Shown here piece after piece: positions 47,824 to 57,068 of a stretch of DNA of 64,000 bases. The first letter of the stretch is position 1, and each line of letters opens with the position of its first letter. The translations under genes were made by a program, and so were the position numbers. This stretch comes from an uncultured Bacteroidales bacterium (GTDB lineage: Bacteria; Bacteroidota; Bacteroidia; Bacteroidales; UBA932): contig CASEBV010000026.1 in assembly GCA_949286415.1 (NCBI GenBank), forward strand, positions 1 through 64,000, read 5' to 3'. The notes below the pieces were generated by a model that was given only the letters and a program-made list of their open reading frames with translations, did no database searches and had not been told where the DNA came from.

Positions 47824-50064
47824 ATGGACTTCATTTATCTTGGATTTGTAATCTTTCTGTTCGTACTCGCCGTATCCGATCTCTGGGTGGGTGTAAGCAA
47901 TGACGCAGTCAATTTTCTCAATTCGGCCATAGGCTCCAAAGTGGCGAAATTCCGCACCATCATCATAATTGCAGCCATCGGCGTGTTCTTCGGGGCCGTC
48001 ATGAGCAACGGCATGATGGACATAGCAAGGCACGGCATCTTCCGGCCGGAACAGTTCAGTTTCCAGTCGATTATGTATATATGTCTGGCCGTGATGGTCA
48101 CGGACATCATCCTGCTGGATGTGTTCAATTCCCTCGGAATGCCTACATCGACTACGGTTTCAATGGTATTCGAGCTCCTCGGAGCCACTTTCGCATTCTC
48201 GATGTTCGAGATTGCGGGGAATGACGGGGCACTCGGATTCGCGGACTACATGAACACCGAGAAGGCCCTGTCTGTCATAATGGCAATCTTCGTGTCAGTG
48301 GCCCTCGCATTCTTCTTCGGACTTGTCATCGAATATGTCTGCAGGCTGATTTTCACCTTCAACTACAAGAAGAACCTCAAATGGAAAATAGGCCTCTTCG
48401 GAGGCATTGCAGCCACTGCAATCATATATTTCCTCCTCATCAAGGGTGCCAAGGACCTTTCGTTCATGACTCCTGAGGTGAAGGGATGGATTGCCTCCCA
48501 CACATGGGAACTGCTCGGCATCTGCCTTGCATCCTTCACGATACTCATGCAGATTCTGCATTTCTGCAGGGTGAATGTGTTCAAGGTGGTGGTACTCATC
48601 GGAACATTCGCGCTGGCGACGGCATTCGCCGGCAACGACCTTGTCAATTTCATAGGTGTGCCGCTCACCGGATACGACTCCTACCTTGACTATATGGCAT
48701 CCGGAGAAACAGACCCGGACGCACACATGATGGGAGTGCTGAACAGCCCGGCCAAGACACCGCTGATTTTCCTGGTCCTCGCCGGCATAGTGATGGTAAT
48801 AGCCCTCGCTACCTCCAAGAAGGCCCACAATGTCACCAAGACGGAAATCAGTCTTGCAAAGCAGGACGAAGGTGACGAGATGTTCGGCTCGTCAAAGGTC
48901 GCCAGAAGCATCGTGAGATGGTCGTCTTCCATGGCAAACGGCCTGATAGCCATAACTCCTCCGAAAGCACGCGCCTGGATCAACAAGAGGTTTGACTCGA
49001 CTCAGATAGAGATGGAAGAAGGGGCCTCATACGACCTCGTCAGGGCTTCCGTCAATCTTGTGGTCGCATCTCTGCTGATAGCATTCGGCACATCGCTCAA
49101 GCTTCCGCTGTCAACGACTTATGTAACCTTCATGGTCGCAATGGGCTCGTCTCTCGCAGACAGGGCATGGAGCCGCGAGAGCGCAGTGTTCAGGGTGACA
49201 GGCGTGCTCTCGGTCATCGGAGGCTGGTTCGTCACCGCCGGAGTGGCATTCGCAAGTGCGTTCATTATAGCCCTCCTGATGCACTTCGGGGGAAACATTG
49301 TGGCCGTCATCATCGTCATCGCAGGACTTGCAGCCCTGATACACAACAATATCCGCTACAAGGAAAAGAATGAGGACATCAACGGCGACAAGGACTTCAG
49401 GGCAATACTCTCATGCAGGAATGCCGATGAGACCTGGCCTCTGGTAAGCAGATACATCGCCGGCAACGAATATTCGTTCCTCAACGCCATGACCGACCAC
49501 TACAAGGACATCACCGACGGACTGATAGAAGAAAATGTGAAGGTACTGCGCAAGACCAGCGACGAACTCAGGAAAGAAAAGATAAAGCTCAAGAACCTCC
49601 GCCGCAAGGAGACACTCGCGCTCAGGCACATTGACTCCGAGGAAGGCCTGCGCAAGAGCGCATGGTTCCACCAGAGGTTCAACAACATGGAGCAGCTGTA
49701 CTATTCCCTGAGGAGAATCTGCGAGCCTGTCTATGAACATGTGGACAACAATTTCTCCCCTCTGCCTGAAAAATATGCGGCAGAATTCAAGTCCCGCAGG
49801 GACAGGGTGACCGCAATCATCGGAAGAATCGCCACCCTGTGCAAAGACGGAGACTATGCCGACCTCAGAAGTCTTGACGAAGACATCGCCGGGCTGCAGG
49901 GAGAGTTTTCCGACATGCGCAAGTCCCTGATGGCAGACATCCAGCAGGGCGACGCGAATCTCACGGTTGCATATCTGTACCTCAACCTCCTGCAGGAGTC
50001 GGAACAGATTACCATTGAGCTCCAGCAGATGTCAAGGGCATCGAGGAAATTCCAGCAGGGCTGA
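47824..50064 (+). CDS. Inorganic phosphate permease, PiT family, with C-terminal PhoU-like helical region
   Basis: The start at 47824 (MDFIYLGFVIFLFVLAVSDL) gives 746 residues. The PiT signature occurs twice: SNDAVNFLNSAIGSKV with GMPTSTTVSMVFELLGATF in the first half, and KLPLSTTYVTFMVAMGSSLA in the second. It should be a cation-symporting phosphate (or metal-phosphate) carrier in the inner membrane. The last roughly 220 residues, after the final membrane helix near 520, are charged and helical and look PhoU-like. This makes it longer than the roughly 500-residue E. coli PitA; the fused tail may control transport. It is divergent from the two-component pair. Confidence 0.9.
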   Translation: MDFIYLGFVIFLFVLAVSDLWVGVSNDAVNFLNSAIGSKVAKFRTIIIIAAIGVFFGAVMSNGMMDIARHGIFRPEQFSFQSIMYICLAVMVTDIILLDVFNSLGMPTSTTVSMVFELLGATFAFSMFEIAGNDGALGFADYMNTEKALSVIMAIFVSVALAFFFGLVIEYVCRLIFTFNYKKNLKWKIGLFGGIAATAIIYFLLIKGAKDLSFMTPEVKGWIASHTWELLGICLASFTILMQILHFCRVNVFKVVVLIGTFALATAFAGNDLVNFIGVPLTGYDSYLDYMASGETDPDAHMMGVLNSPAKTPLIFLVLAGIVMVIALATSKKAHNVTKTEISLAKQDEGDEMFGSSKVARSIVRWSSSMANGLIAITPPKARAWINKRFDSTQIEMEEGASYDLVRASVNLVVASLLIAFGTSLKLPLSTTYVTFMVAMGSSLADRAWSRESAVFRVTGVLSVIGGWFVTAGVAFASAFIIALLMHFGGNIVAVIIVIAGLAALIHNNIRYKEKNEDINGDKDFRAILSCRNADETWPLVSRYIAGNEYSFLNAMTDHYKDITDGLIEENVKVLRKTSDELRKEKIKLKNLRRKETLALRHIDSEEGLRKSAWFHQRFNNMEQLYYSLRRICEPVYEHVDNNFSPLPEKYAAEFKSRRDRVTAIIGRIATLCKDGDYADLRSLDEDIAGLQGEFSDMRKSLMADIQQGDANLTVAYLYLNLLQESEQITIELQQMSRASRKFQQG

Positions 50065-50071
50065 CAGCCTG

Positions 50072-51058
50072 TCATACTTCGGTCCAGTGTATTTTTATGC
50101 CCTTGCGTTCCATCCCGCGGAACCATGTCATCTGCCTTTTGGCGAACTGATGTATGGCGATTGAGAGCCGTTCCCTCATCTCCTGATATGTCATCTTCCC
50201 GGTAAGGTACAGGGTGACATATTTGTATTCAAGCCCATAATATATAAGGTCATCAGCCGGAATGCCATCCTCAAGCAACGAGCGCACCTCCCCGACCATG
50301 CCTTCCTCCAGCCTGGCATCGAGCCTGCGGTCTATCCGCGCATTGCGCTCGTCGCGGCTTACCAGAGTCCCGATATAATATGTATGCTTCGGCAGGAAAT
50401 GCGTCGTGTCCACCGGGTGTTCCTGCTCATAGAGTGCAATCTCAAGTGCCCTGATGAGCCTTTTGCGAGTATCATAGTCCGTGGAATTGTGCAGGGGCTT
50501 TAGCGAAGCGAGCATCTTTATGAGGACATCCGTGTCCTCTTTCTCAAGCCTTTCGCGCAGTTCATGGTCCGCAGGAACATCGGGAAGGGAATATCCGCAG
50601 GTGACAGCCTCGATGTAGAGCCCTGACCCGCCGCACAGTATAGGGATTCCTCCCCTGCCCCTTATGTCGGAATAAACCCTCTCAAAGTCATTCTGATACT
50701 GGAAAATATTATATTTGGAGCCTGCAGGGGCAATGTCGAGCAGATGCACCGGGATTTCGCCGTACTCCGACAGATCCTTGCCTGTCCCTATGTCCATCCC
50801 CCTGTAGACCTGCCTGGAGTCCGCTGAAATGATTTCCGCACCGACCTGCCCTCCGCCGAGCCGCGCATTGAACTCCTTTGCAAGGGAGACAGCATACCGC
50901 GTCTTCCCGGAAGCCGTGGGCCCAAGGATGCAGATGAGGTCCAGTCCGCCGCCAAGATATTCCCGGAGCAGTCCTTCCGTGTCTATGTGTTCAGGAGACG
51001 GCAGTTCAGCCATCGGCGGCACTCCGCTCCCCTTCTGTCTGTCTTTTTTCTTCGTCAT
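50072..51058 (-). CDS. miaA: tRNA dimethylallyltransferase
   Basis: The start at 51058 (MTKKKDRQKGSGVPPMAELP) gives 328 residues. It shows the P-loop ICILGPTASGKTRYAVSLAK and the substrate motifs EIISADSRQVYRGMDIGTGK and GGSGLYIEAVTCG. It ends QFAKRQMTWFRGME, the usual RQxTWFR. It transfers dimethylallyl to N6 of A37 in tRNAs reading UNN codons. It converges on the phosphate permease gene with seven bases between stops. Confidence 0.95.
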   Translation of the reverse strand: MTKKKDRQKGSGVPPMAELPSPEHIDTEGLLREYLGGGLDLICILGPTASGKTRYAVSLAKEFNARLGGGQVGAEIISADSRQVYRGMDIGTGKDLSEYGEIPVHLLDIAPAGSKYNIFQYQNDFERVYSDIRGRGGIPILCGGSGLYIEAVTCGYSLPDVPADHELRERLEKEDTDVLIKMLASLKPLHNSTDYDTRKRLIRALEIALYEQEHPVDTTHFLPKHTYYIGTLVSRDERNARIDRRLDARLEEGMVGEVRSLLEDGIPADDLIYYGLEYKYVTLYLTGKMTYQEMRERLSIAIHQFAKRQMTWFRGMERKGIKIHWTEV

Positions 51059-51148
51059 AGGATATGAATTTGAAAATACTGCCGGCCTTCCGGGCAAATC
51101 AGAGGACAATTTTAATAAAAATAAATGCACTTCCGCCGCCACAGTCAG

Positions 51149-51184
51149 TATAATATGTCATCATTCCTTATAATATGTCATCAT
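51149..51184. repeat. Two 16-bp direct repeats in the miaA-smpB intergenic region
   Basis: TATAATATGTCATCAT occurs at 51149-51164 and again at 51169-51184, giving a 20-base period with a four-base spacer. A third, degenerate copy may follow at about 51188-51199. It lies between divergent genes just before the smpB promoter, so it could be a binding site, but no regulator is known. Confidence 0.6.
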
Positions 51185-51211
51185 AATGTCGTATAATAAA
51201 TAAAATAGAGA

Positions 51212-51220
51212 TAACTTTGC
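51212..51220 (+). promoter_or_regulatory. Candidate -7 element of smpB
   Basis: It reads TAACTTTGC, an exact TAnnTTTGC match, about 70 bases before the smpB ATG at 51290. Confidence 0.5.
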
Positions 51221-51289
51221 AGCCGGAATGTCCGGAAAGGTGATGCCGGACGGAAAGATGGCGGACAAAGGAAAAATGGAGGGAAAGAT

Positions 51290-51748
51290 ATGCCGAAGGC
51301 AAAAAGCAATGTGGAAATAAAGAACAGAAGGGCTTCGTTCGATTACGAATTCCTTGAGACATATACTGCCGGTATAGTGCTGAGCGGGACGGAAATCAAG
51401 TCAATCCGCGCAGGGAAGGCCTCGCTTGTGGATGCATTCTGCTATTTCAACAACGGCGAGCTCTATGTCAAGAACATGCATGTGGCGGAATACCTGTGGA
51501 GCAGCAACTGGGGCAGGCACGACCCGAGGAGGGACCGCAAGCTCCTGCTCACCAGGAAAGAGCTGAACAAGCTGCAGCGGGCAGTAAAGGAAAAGGGCAT
51601 GACCATCGTGGCCGTAAAGCTCTACATCGCACAGAACGGCTACGCCAAGCTCCTGATAGCCCTTGCCAGGGGAAAGAAAGAGTACGACAAGCGCCAGTCC
51701 ATAAAAGAAAAGGACCTGCGCCGTGAAATGGACAGGTCCGGATATTGA
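51290..51748 (+). CDS. smpB: SsrA (tmRNA)-binding protein
   Basis: The 152-residue protein has [54 protein letters not shown] and the basic C-terminal tail [19 protein letters not shown], all characteristic of SmpB. It binds tmRNA and places it in the A site of stalled ribosomes. No tmRNA gene was recognised nearby. Confidence 0.97.
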   Translation: MPKAKSNVEIKNRRASFDYEFLETYTAGIVLSGTEIKSIRAGKASLVDAFCYFNNGELYVKNMHVAEYLWSSNWGRHDPRRDRKLLLTRKELNKLQRAVKEKGMTIVAVKLYIAQNGYAKLLIALARGKKEYDKRQSIKEKDLRREMDRSGY

Positions 51749-51806
51749 CGCATCTGCACCCCCAGAATGTCATCCCGGCATCCGAAGACGGTGCTTCTGC
51801 TTTCCG

Positions 51807-51880
<74 letters not shown>

Positions 51881-51890
51881 GAATGAGGAT

Positions 51891-51899
51891 GCAAAGATA
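51891..51899 (-). promoter_or_regulatory. Candidate promoter of tRNA-Ala
   Basis: On the minus strand TATCTTTGC lies 10 bases before the tRNA 5' end, with a TTG about 18 bases further upstream. Confidence 0.5.
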
Positions 51900-51989
51900 A
51901 TACATTTTCCGACAAATCAATGCATCCTCCGAAAAATCCCACGAAATCGCGCCTCCCCCGAAATCACCACTTCGTCAAAATCGCACCTT

Positions 51990-54900
51990 CTACGAAATCA
52001 CCTCATCCACGACAGCCTCAAGTCTGGTCTCCAGTTCATCTGCAGCCGCAGTTTCGCCTCCGAGGCGCATGATGTCAGTCAGGTAGTAGAGATACTGGCA
52101 GCCTTCCTCATAGTTGGACCGGGCAAAGTCGTAGAACTCCAGATAAAATTTTATTGAAGAAAGGAGTTCATTGCCAAATCTCACGGCAAGACCGGTGGCC
52201 TTTTCCTTTGCCTCAAGCCGATAGTACAAGTCAATCATCTGTACCACAGCAAGTTCGTTTCCTGTCCTCAGGTACGTGATGTCAAGAGGGTAACTTGACT
52301 CAGGCACAGAGGTCTGGCATTTGTCAAGGATTTCCTCGGCGCGCTCATACTCGCCGGCCTTATAGAGTTCTTCGGCGACATTGCAGAACAGGCGGCGCTG
52401 CGACATCACTCCGCAGAAAGTAGTCACATTCTGGTAGTCCACGAAATAATCGCTTCTCTTGAGTGCATCCCACGTATATACATCCGTCATCTTGTGATAG
52501 AGGTCATCAGGGTCTGAAAATCCCGGATTGGACAGAGATGTCTTGCTCTTTATCGGCACGAACCGGTATGAAAAGCCGTCGTACATCAGATATTCCCTGA
52601 GTCCGACATTGATTTCCCCGCCCATCTGCAGCAGGCTCAGCGGCCTGTCCCACTGGTAGTTCGACAGAAGGTCAAGCATGAAAAGCTCCGGCTTTGAAAG
52701 GAAATTCTTGTCCTGCGGAATCGTCAGGACAATCTCATCGGGTATCATGTCCGCATATTTCGCATCAAGGATACCATATTTTATGACATTTTCTTTGTTG
52801 ACCGGAATGGTGAACTTGTGAGAGATGATGTAGTTCACATTGGAGCCGTCATTGAGAGGCAATTTTATTCGCGGGTCGCGGAAAACTTCCATCACGGCAG
52901 AAAGCGGAAGCGGACTGTCGCTGATGTCATGGATGATGACATAGTCATTCGTGCCGTAAAGATACTGCTCCGGCCCGACCCTGAGGTCAAGGGGCGCGGA
53001 CTCATTGCAGGCATATTTCATCTGGTCGATGTGCCAGTCCGTCCCGAGCAGGGATGTGTTGCAGATACGGACATCCGGTCTGACGCCCTCGACCTCCTGA
53101 GCATACCAAAGAGGGAAAGTGTCATTGTCCCCATGCGTGACGAGAATGCCGTGCCTGCCCACAGAATTGAGATAATTCTTTGCAAGCTCCACGGCAGTGT
53201 ACCTGTTGCTCCTGTCATGGTCATCCCAGTTCTGCTGGGCCATCAGGACCGGCACACCCAGGCAGAGCAGGGACACGACGGAAGCCACTGCCGCGTTTAT
53301 GGCAGGAGAACTTTCGGAGGAAGATTTGCCTGAGACAAGATTTTCCAGCCATGAGTATATTCCTGCCACGGCCAGACCTGCCCAGATTGCAAATGCATAG
53401 AACGACCCGGCATATGCATAGTCACGCTCGCGGACCTGGAACGGAGGCTGGTTCAGATAAAGCACAACGGCAATCCCTGTCATGAAGAACAGCAGGAAAG
53501 TCACCCATGCACCCCTCTTGTCCCTGGCAAACTGGAAAAATATTCCGATGATGCCCAGAAGCAGCGGAAGCATATAATAATGGTTCTTGCCTTTGTTGTC
53601 CTTGAGATAGGACGGGGCATCGCTCTGGTCCCCGAGCCTGGCCTTGTCCAGGAACCCGATTCCGCTCTCCCAGTTGCCGATGAAGATGTCCCCGGGAGTC
53701 GGGCTGTGAATATCGTTCTGCCGGCCGGCGAAATTCCACATGAAATAGCGCCAGTACATCCAGTTGAGCTGATAGTCAAAGAAGAAGCGCATGTTGTCCC
53801 CGAAAGTGGGCTTGTTGTGCTCCGCTCCGGGAACCGGCTTCCCTTTCTTTATGTAAGCTTCGTAAAAATCAATGTATCTCTCATCAGAGCTGCTCCACAT
53901 CCGCGGGAAGAGCATCTTCCCCTCACGGCTGTACTCCGGGGCACCCGGAGAATCCGCATGAACATATTTCCCGTTCAGTGGAGCCCAGTACTTGCCTTCC
54001 TTCCAGTCGTACGGAGCATCAAAATACTGTCCGTAGAGGAGCGGAGTCGAGCCATATTGCTCCCTCGCGAGATAACGGACCAGAGTGAAAGGATTGTCAG
54101 GCTGATATTCGTTGGTCGGAGTCTTCACAGAAGACCTTATGATGACAATGGAGAAAATGGAAAATCCAACAACAATGACAGTGAAGCACAGCAGGACGGT
54201 ATTCCAGAAGACTTTCTTTTTCTTCATGGTTACAAATAGCCCCCAGAAAGACAGGGCGAACAGGAGAATCATGAAGAAAATGGCACCGCTGTTGAAAGGC
54301 AGGCCGAAAGCATTGACAAACAGGAGGTCAAAATATGCGGCCAACTTCGGCAGCCACGGGATTATGCCCCAGAGAATCACCGCAAGGATGACACAGGACA
54401 CCAGAAAAATCTTGACATATTCCTTGAATGTGTAATGTCCGTCCTCCCTCTTTCTGTAATAGAAGAGAAAGACCAGGGCCGGAATGGCAAGAAGATTCAG
54501 CAGATGGATGCCAATGGACAGGCCAATCAGAAAGGCAATGAGCACAATCCATCTGTTGGCATACGGAGTGTCGGCCTGTTCATACCATTTGGTCATTGCC
54601 CAGAATACCATCGCAGTGAAGAGAGACGACATCGCATAGACCTCTCCCTCGACCGCGGAGAACCAGAATGTATCCGAAAAGCAATACACGAGGGCACCGA
54701 CAATGCCTGAGCCATAGATTGCAACGGCCCGACCGGGAGAATATGTCCCGTCATCACCGGGCTTAAGAAGTCTCTTTGCAAGAAAGACTATGGACAGATA
54801 CAGGAACATCACGGTAAGCGCCGAGCATATCGCACTCATGGCATTTACGGCAACCGCAGCATGTGAACTGTCTGCAAAAATGGTAAAAAATCTTGCAATC

Positions 54901-55073
54901 AACTGGAACACGGGATTTCCCGGAGGATGCCCAACTTCAAGCTTATATGACGAGGCAATGAATTCCCCGCAATCCCAAAACGATGCAGTAGGCTCTATCG
55001 TAAGCAGATAAGTGACGGCAGACACCACAAATACGAAAACTCTGCTCCACAGATTGAATTTCTTATTGTCCAT
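51990..55073 (-). CDS. DUF2723 polytopic membrane protein (predicted GT-C-type glycosyltransferase)
   Basis: The 1027-residue protein begins with the DUF2723 signature (VTYLLTIEPTASFWDCGEFI, then ASSYKLEVGHPPGNPVFQLI), in which WDCGEF and GHPPG resemble the acidic first-loop motif of GT-C mannosyltransferases. About 11-13 hydrophobic helices run to about residue 600. The soluble C-terminal part includes TPR-like helices (LYKAGEYERAEEILDKC). The family is widespread in Bacteroidota. Transfer of sugar from a lipid carrier on the periplasmic side is predicted but not shown. It has its own divergent promoter from the SUI1 gene. Confidence 0.85.
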   Translation of the reverse strand: MDNKKFNLWSRVFVFVVSAVTYLLTIEPTASFWDCGEFIASSYKLEVGHPPGNPVFQLIARFFTIFADSSHAAVAVNAMSAICSALTVMFLYLSIVFLAKRLLKPGDDGTYSPGRAVAIYGSGIVGALVYCFSDTFWFSAVEGEVYAMSSLFTAMVFWAMTKWYEQADTPYANRWIVLIAFLIGLSIGIHLLNLLAIPALVFLFYYRKREDGHYTFKEYVKIFLVSCVILAVILWGIIPWLPKLAAYFDLLFVNAFGLPFNSGAIFFMILLFALSFWGLFVTMKKKKVFWNTVLLCFTVIVVGFSIFSIVIIRSSVKTPTNEYQPDNPFTLVRYLAREQYGSTPLLYGQYFDAPYDWKEGKYWAPLNGKYVHADSPGAPEYSREGKMLFPRMWSSSDERYIDFYEAYIKKGKPVPGAEHNKPTFGDNMRFFFDYQLNWMYWRYFMWNFAGRQNDIHSPTPGDIFIGNWESGIGFLDKARLGDQSDAPSYLKDNKGKNHYYMLPLLLGIIGIFFQFARDKRGAWVTFLLFFMTGIAVVLYLNQPPFQVRERDYAYAGSFYAFAIWAGLAVAGIYSWLENLVSGKSSSESSPAINAAVASVVSLLCLGVPVLMAQQNWDDHDRSNRYTAVELAKNYLNSVGRHGILVTHGDNDTFPLWYAQEVEGVRPDVRICNTSLLGTDWHIDQMKYACNESAPLDLRVGPEQYLYGTNDYVIIHDISDSPLPLSAVMEVFRDPRIKLPLNDGSNVNYIISHKFTIPVNKENVIKYGILDAKYADMIPDEIVLTIPQDKNFLSKPELFMLDLLSNYQWDRPLSLLQMGGEINVGLREYLMYDGFSYRFVPIKSKTSLSNPGFSDPDDLYHKMTDVYTWDALKRSDYFVDYQNVTTFCGVMSQRRLFCNVAEELYKAGEYERAEEILDKCQTSVPESSYPLDITYLRTGNELAVVQMIDLYYRLEAKEKATGLAVRFGNELLSSIKFYLEFYDFARSNYEEGCQYLYYLTDIMRLGGETAAADELETRLEAVVDEVIS

Positions 55074-55152
55074 AATTCACTTCCGGAGTTTCTATAGGAC
55101 GGCCGGAGCGTTGCCTGTATGTATCAGACGGATTCCGACAGCCAACAAAGAA

Positions 55153-55161
55153 GCAAATATA
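55153..55161 (-). promoter_or_regulatory. -7 element of the DUF2723 gene
   Basis: The minus strand reads TATATTTGC, with TTTTTG 21 bases upstream. The upstream element overlaps the divergent promoter of the SUI1 gene. Confidence 0.55.
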
Positions 55162-55174
55162 CGAACATAATGAC

Positions 55175-55183
55175 TATATTTGC
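55175..55183 (+). promoter_or_regulatory. -7 element of the SUI1 gene
   Basis: It reads TATATTTGC, 17 bases before the ATG at 55201, implying a very short leader. This supports the start at 55201 rather than at 55180, which lies inside the element. Confidence 0.55.
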
Positions 55184-55200
55184 AAAAATTAATTGCACCG

Positions 55201-55545
55201 ATGGCAGACAACGACTGGAAAAAAAGGCTCGGCGTGGTATACTCCACCAATCCCGACTTTCAATATGAGACAGAAGAAATTTCCGGGCCGGAGACACTTG
55301 AGCCGGCCGCCCAAAAGCTTTTTGTCACTATTGACAGACGCAACCGCGGAGGGAAGCAGGTGACTCTCGTCAAGGGTTTTGTCGGGACAGAGGAAGACCT
55401 TGCGGACCTGGGCAAGAAACTCAAAGTCAGATGCGGAGTCGGAGGTTCGGCCAAGGACGGAGAAATCACAATCCAGGGAGACCAGAGAGACAAAGTGACT
55501 GCCATTCTGAATGAAATGGGCTACAAGGCCAAACGCGGGAACTGA
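55201..55545 (+). CDS. SUI1/YciH-family translation initiation factor
   Basis: The 114-residue protein (MADNDWKKRLGVVYSTNPDF) has the SUI1 core LFVTIDRRNRGGKQVTLVKG, then GGSAKDGEITIQGDQRDKV and a short basic end (GYKAKRGN). SUI1/eIF1-like proteins bind the small ribosomal subunit and affect start-site choice. Its role in bacteria is not well defined. It overlaps the next gene by one base (TGATG). Confidence 0.92.
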   Translation: MADNDWKKRLGVVYSTNPDFQYETEEISGPETLEPAAQKLFVTIDRRNRGGKQVTLVKGFVGTEEDLADLGKKLKVRCGVGGSAKDGEITIQGDQRDKVTAILNEMGYKAKRGN

Positions 55546-56294
55546 TGGAAGATTCAACCTATATAATATGCCCGGCAGACAGCGCATTTTCTTCCGGCGC
55601 CACAGCCGAACTCCACATCTCAACCCTGCCGACGGACGCCCCGGAGTCAGGTCCGGGGAGCAGACAGGCGGACATGACTTGTGATGCCATTCTTGTCCTC
55701 ATGACCATAGTATTCATATTATATATAAGGAAGGCCCTTGAAATCCTGCCGCTGACTGCCGGCTGCCTCTTGAGATGGAAAGAAAACCTCAACCTTGAGT
55801 TCAATGTCAAGAACAGCCGCTCAAGGGACACTCTTGCAGCCATATTGTACCCGGCGGTCTGCATTCTGGCATACAGATACGGAATAGTAAGGACTTCCTT
55901 TCTGCAGGAAATACATCCTGCCGCCGCCCTGGCTGCCATTGCGGGAGCCACCGTCATCTTCATGCTGCTCAGAGCCCTTATGTCACGGATCATGCGGCCA
56001 TCGCATATTAGCGCCAAGACATGGAAAGCCGCAGACAAGGCATTCTGCACATACTTCATTCCGGCAGCCGTATTGTCTCTCATTGTCTCATGGATACAGG
56101 AGCTCTGCGGGGTAGAGGCAGGGACAATAAGAATGACAATATTATATATCTGGGGCTCAATCTGGCTGGTCTTTCTGCTGAGAAAATTGCAGATTTTTAA
56201 AAACTCATGCTCTCTATTGTCAGCAATTTTGTATCTTTGCAGCCTTGAAATTTTGCCGATGGCCGTTTTGGCCGCCGCGGCATTATTGCCATAA
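55545..56294 (+). CDS. DUF4271 membrane protein
   Basis: The 249-residue protein has about six hydrophobic helices after a polar N-terminus of about 45 residues, with NLEFNVKNSRSRDTLAAILY in a loop. The position directly before a uroporphyrinogen-III synthase-like gene and after SUI1 is typical of the DUF4271 family in Bacteroidales. Function is unknown. Its ATG overlaps the SUI1 TGA, so translation is probably coupled. Confidence 0.75.
   Translation: MEDSTYIICPADSAFSSGATAELHISTLPTDAPESGPGSRQADMTCDAILVLMTIVFILYIRKALEILPLTAGCLLRWKENLNLEFNVKNSRSRDTLAAILYPAVCILAYRYGIVRTSFLQEIHPAAALAAIAGATVIFMLLRALMSRIMRPSHISAKTWKAADKAFCTYFIPAAVLSLIVSWIQELCGVEAGTIRMTILYIWGSIWLVFLLRKLQIFKNSCSLLSAILYLCSLEILPMAVLAAAALLP
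56232..56240 (+). promoter_or_regulatory. Possible internal -7 element before hemD-like gene
   Basis: TATCTTTGC matches TAnnTTTGC inside the 3' end of the DUF4271 gene, 88 bases before the next ATG. It could add expression of the downstream run hemD-rnpA-yidD-menG. Confidence 0.4.
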
Positions 56295-56327
56295 ATCCAA
56301 AGCTACGGCTATACTGTTTATAAAACG

Positions 56328-57068
56328 ATGACTATTAAGAATATCCTCATCTCACAACAGCCGCCCAAGGCAGCATCCCAGTACTCTTCCATTACGGAAA
56401 ACTACGGAGTAAATTTTGAGTTCGCTCCGTTCTTCAGAATCGAGCCGCTCACATCAAGGGAATTCCGTGGACAAAGGATAAACATTCTTGACCATACGGC
56501 TATCGTTTTCTCCGCCCGGTCAACTATAGATGCATTTTTCAGACTCTGCGAAGAACTCCGCATCAAGATTCCCGAGACAATGAAATATTTCTGCATATCC
56601 GAGGCCGTGGCCATGTATCTGCAGAAGCATATCGTATACAGAAAGAGAAAGATATTTTTCGGAGACGGCACACCTGCCTCTATCCTTGAGCAGATAGGCA
56701 GCAAGCACAAGGGAGAAAAATTCCTGATAGCAATGTCAGACTCTGCGAACAATGACATATCGGCAATATTCGCCGACAATGGCTTTGACTATGACAGCGC
56801 CGTCTTCGTCAAATCAGTATCCCAGGACCTCAAGAGCCTGGACATGCATTCATTCGACATGATTGTGCTTTACAATCCGGCCGACGTAAAGTCTCTGTAT
56901 GAGAATTTCCCCGACTTCACCCAGGGAGACATTAAGTTTGTTTCCTACGGCAAGTCAGTGGTAAAGGCAATGAATGAGGCAGGACTTCAGATAGAAATCT
57001 CAGCGCCTACAGCCGATGCCCCTTCAGTGGCAAAGGCAATTGAAATCTATCTGGAACAGCACAAGTGA
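56328..57068 (+). CDS. hemD: Uroporphyrinogen-III synthase-like protein
   Basis: The 246-residue protein shows the two-lobed HemD pattern (ILISQQPPKAASQYSSITEN, IVFSARSTIDAFFRLCEEL, YFCISEAVAMYLQ, MIVLYNPADVKSLYENFPDF, VSYGKSVVKAMNEAGLQ). HemD closes and inverts ring D of hydroxymethylbilane. No other haem gene is nearby, so it may be a relative with another task; the gene symbol is by homology only. Confidence 0.82.
   Translation: MTIKNILISQQPPKAASQYSSITENYGVNFEFAPFFRIEPLTSREFRGQRINILDHTAIVFSARSTIDAFFRLCEELRIKIPETMKYFCISEAVAMYLQKHIVYRKRKIFFGDGTPASILEQIGSKHKGEKFLIAMSDSANNDISAIFADNGFDYDSAVFVKSVSQDLKSLDMHSFDMIVLYNPADVKSLYENFPDFTQGDIKFVSYGKSVVKAMNEAGLQIEISAPTADAPSVAKAIEIYLEQHK

Noticed and set aside
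50050..50075. Possible terminator between the PiT and miaA stops (TGACAGCCTGTCA)
   Set aside because: The loop would be one base and there is no T-run on either strand.
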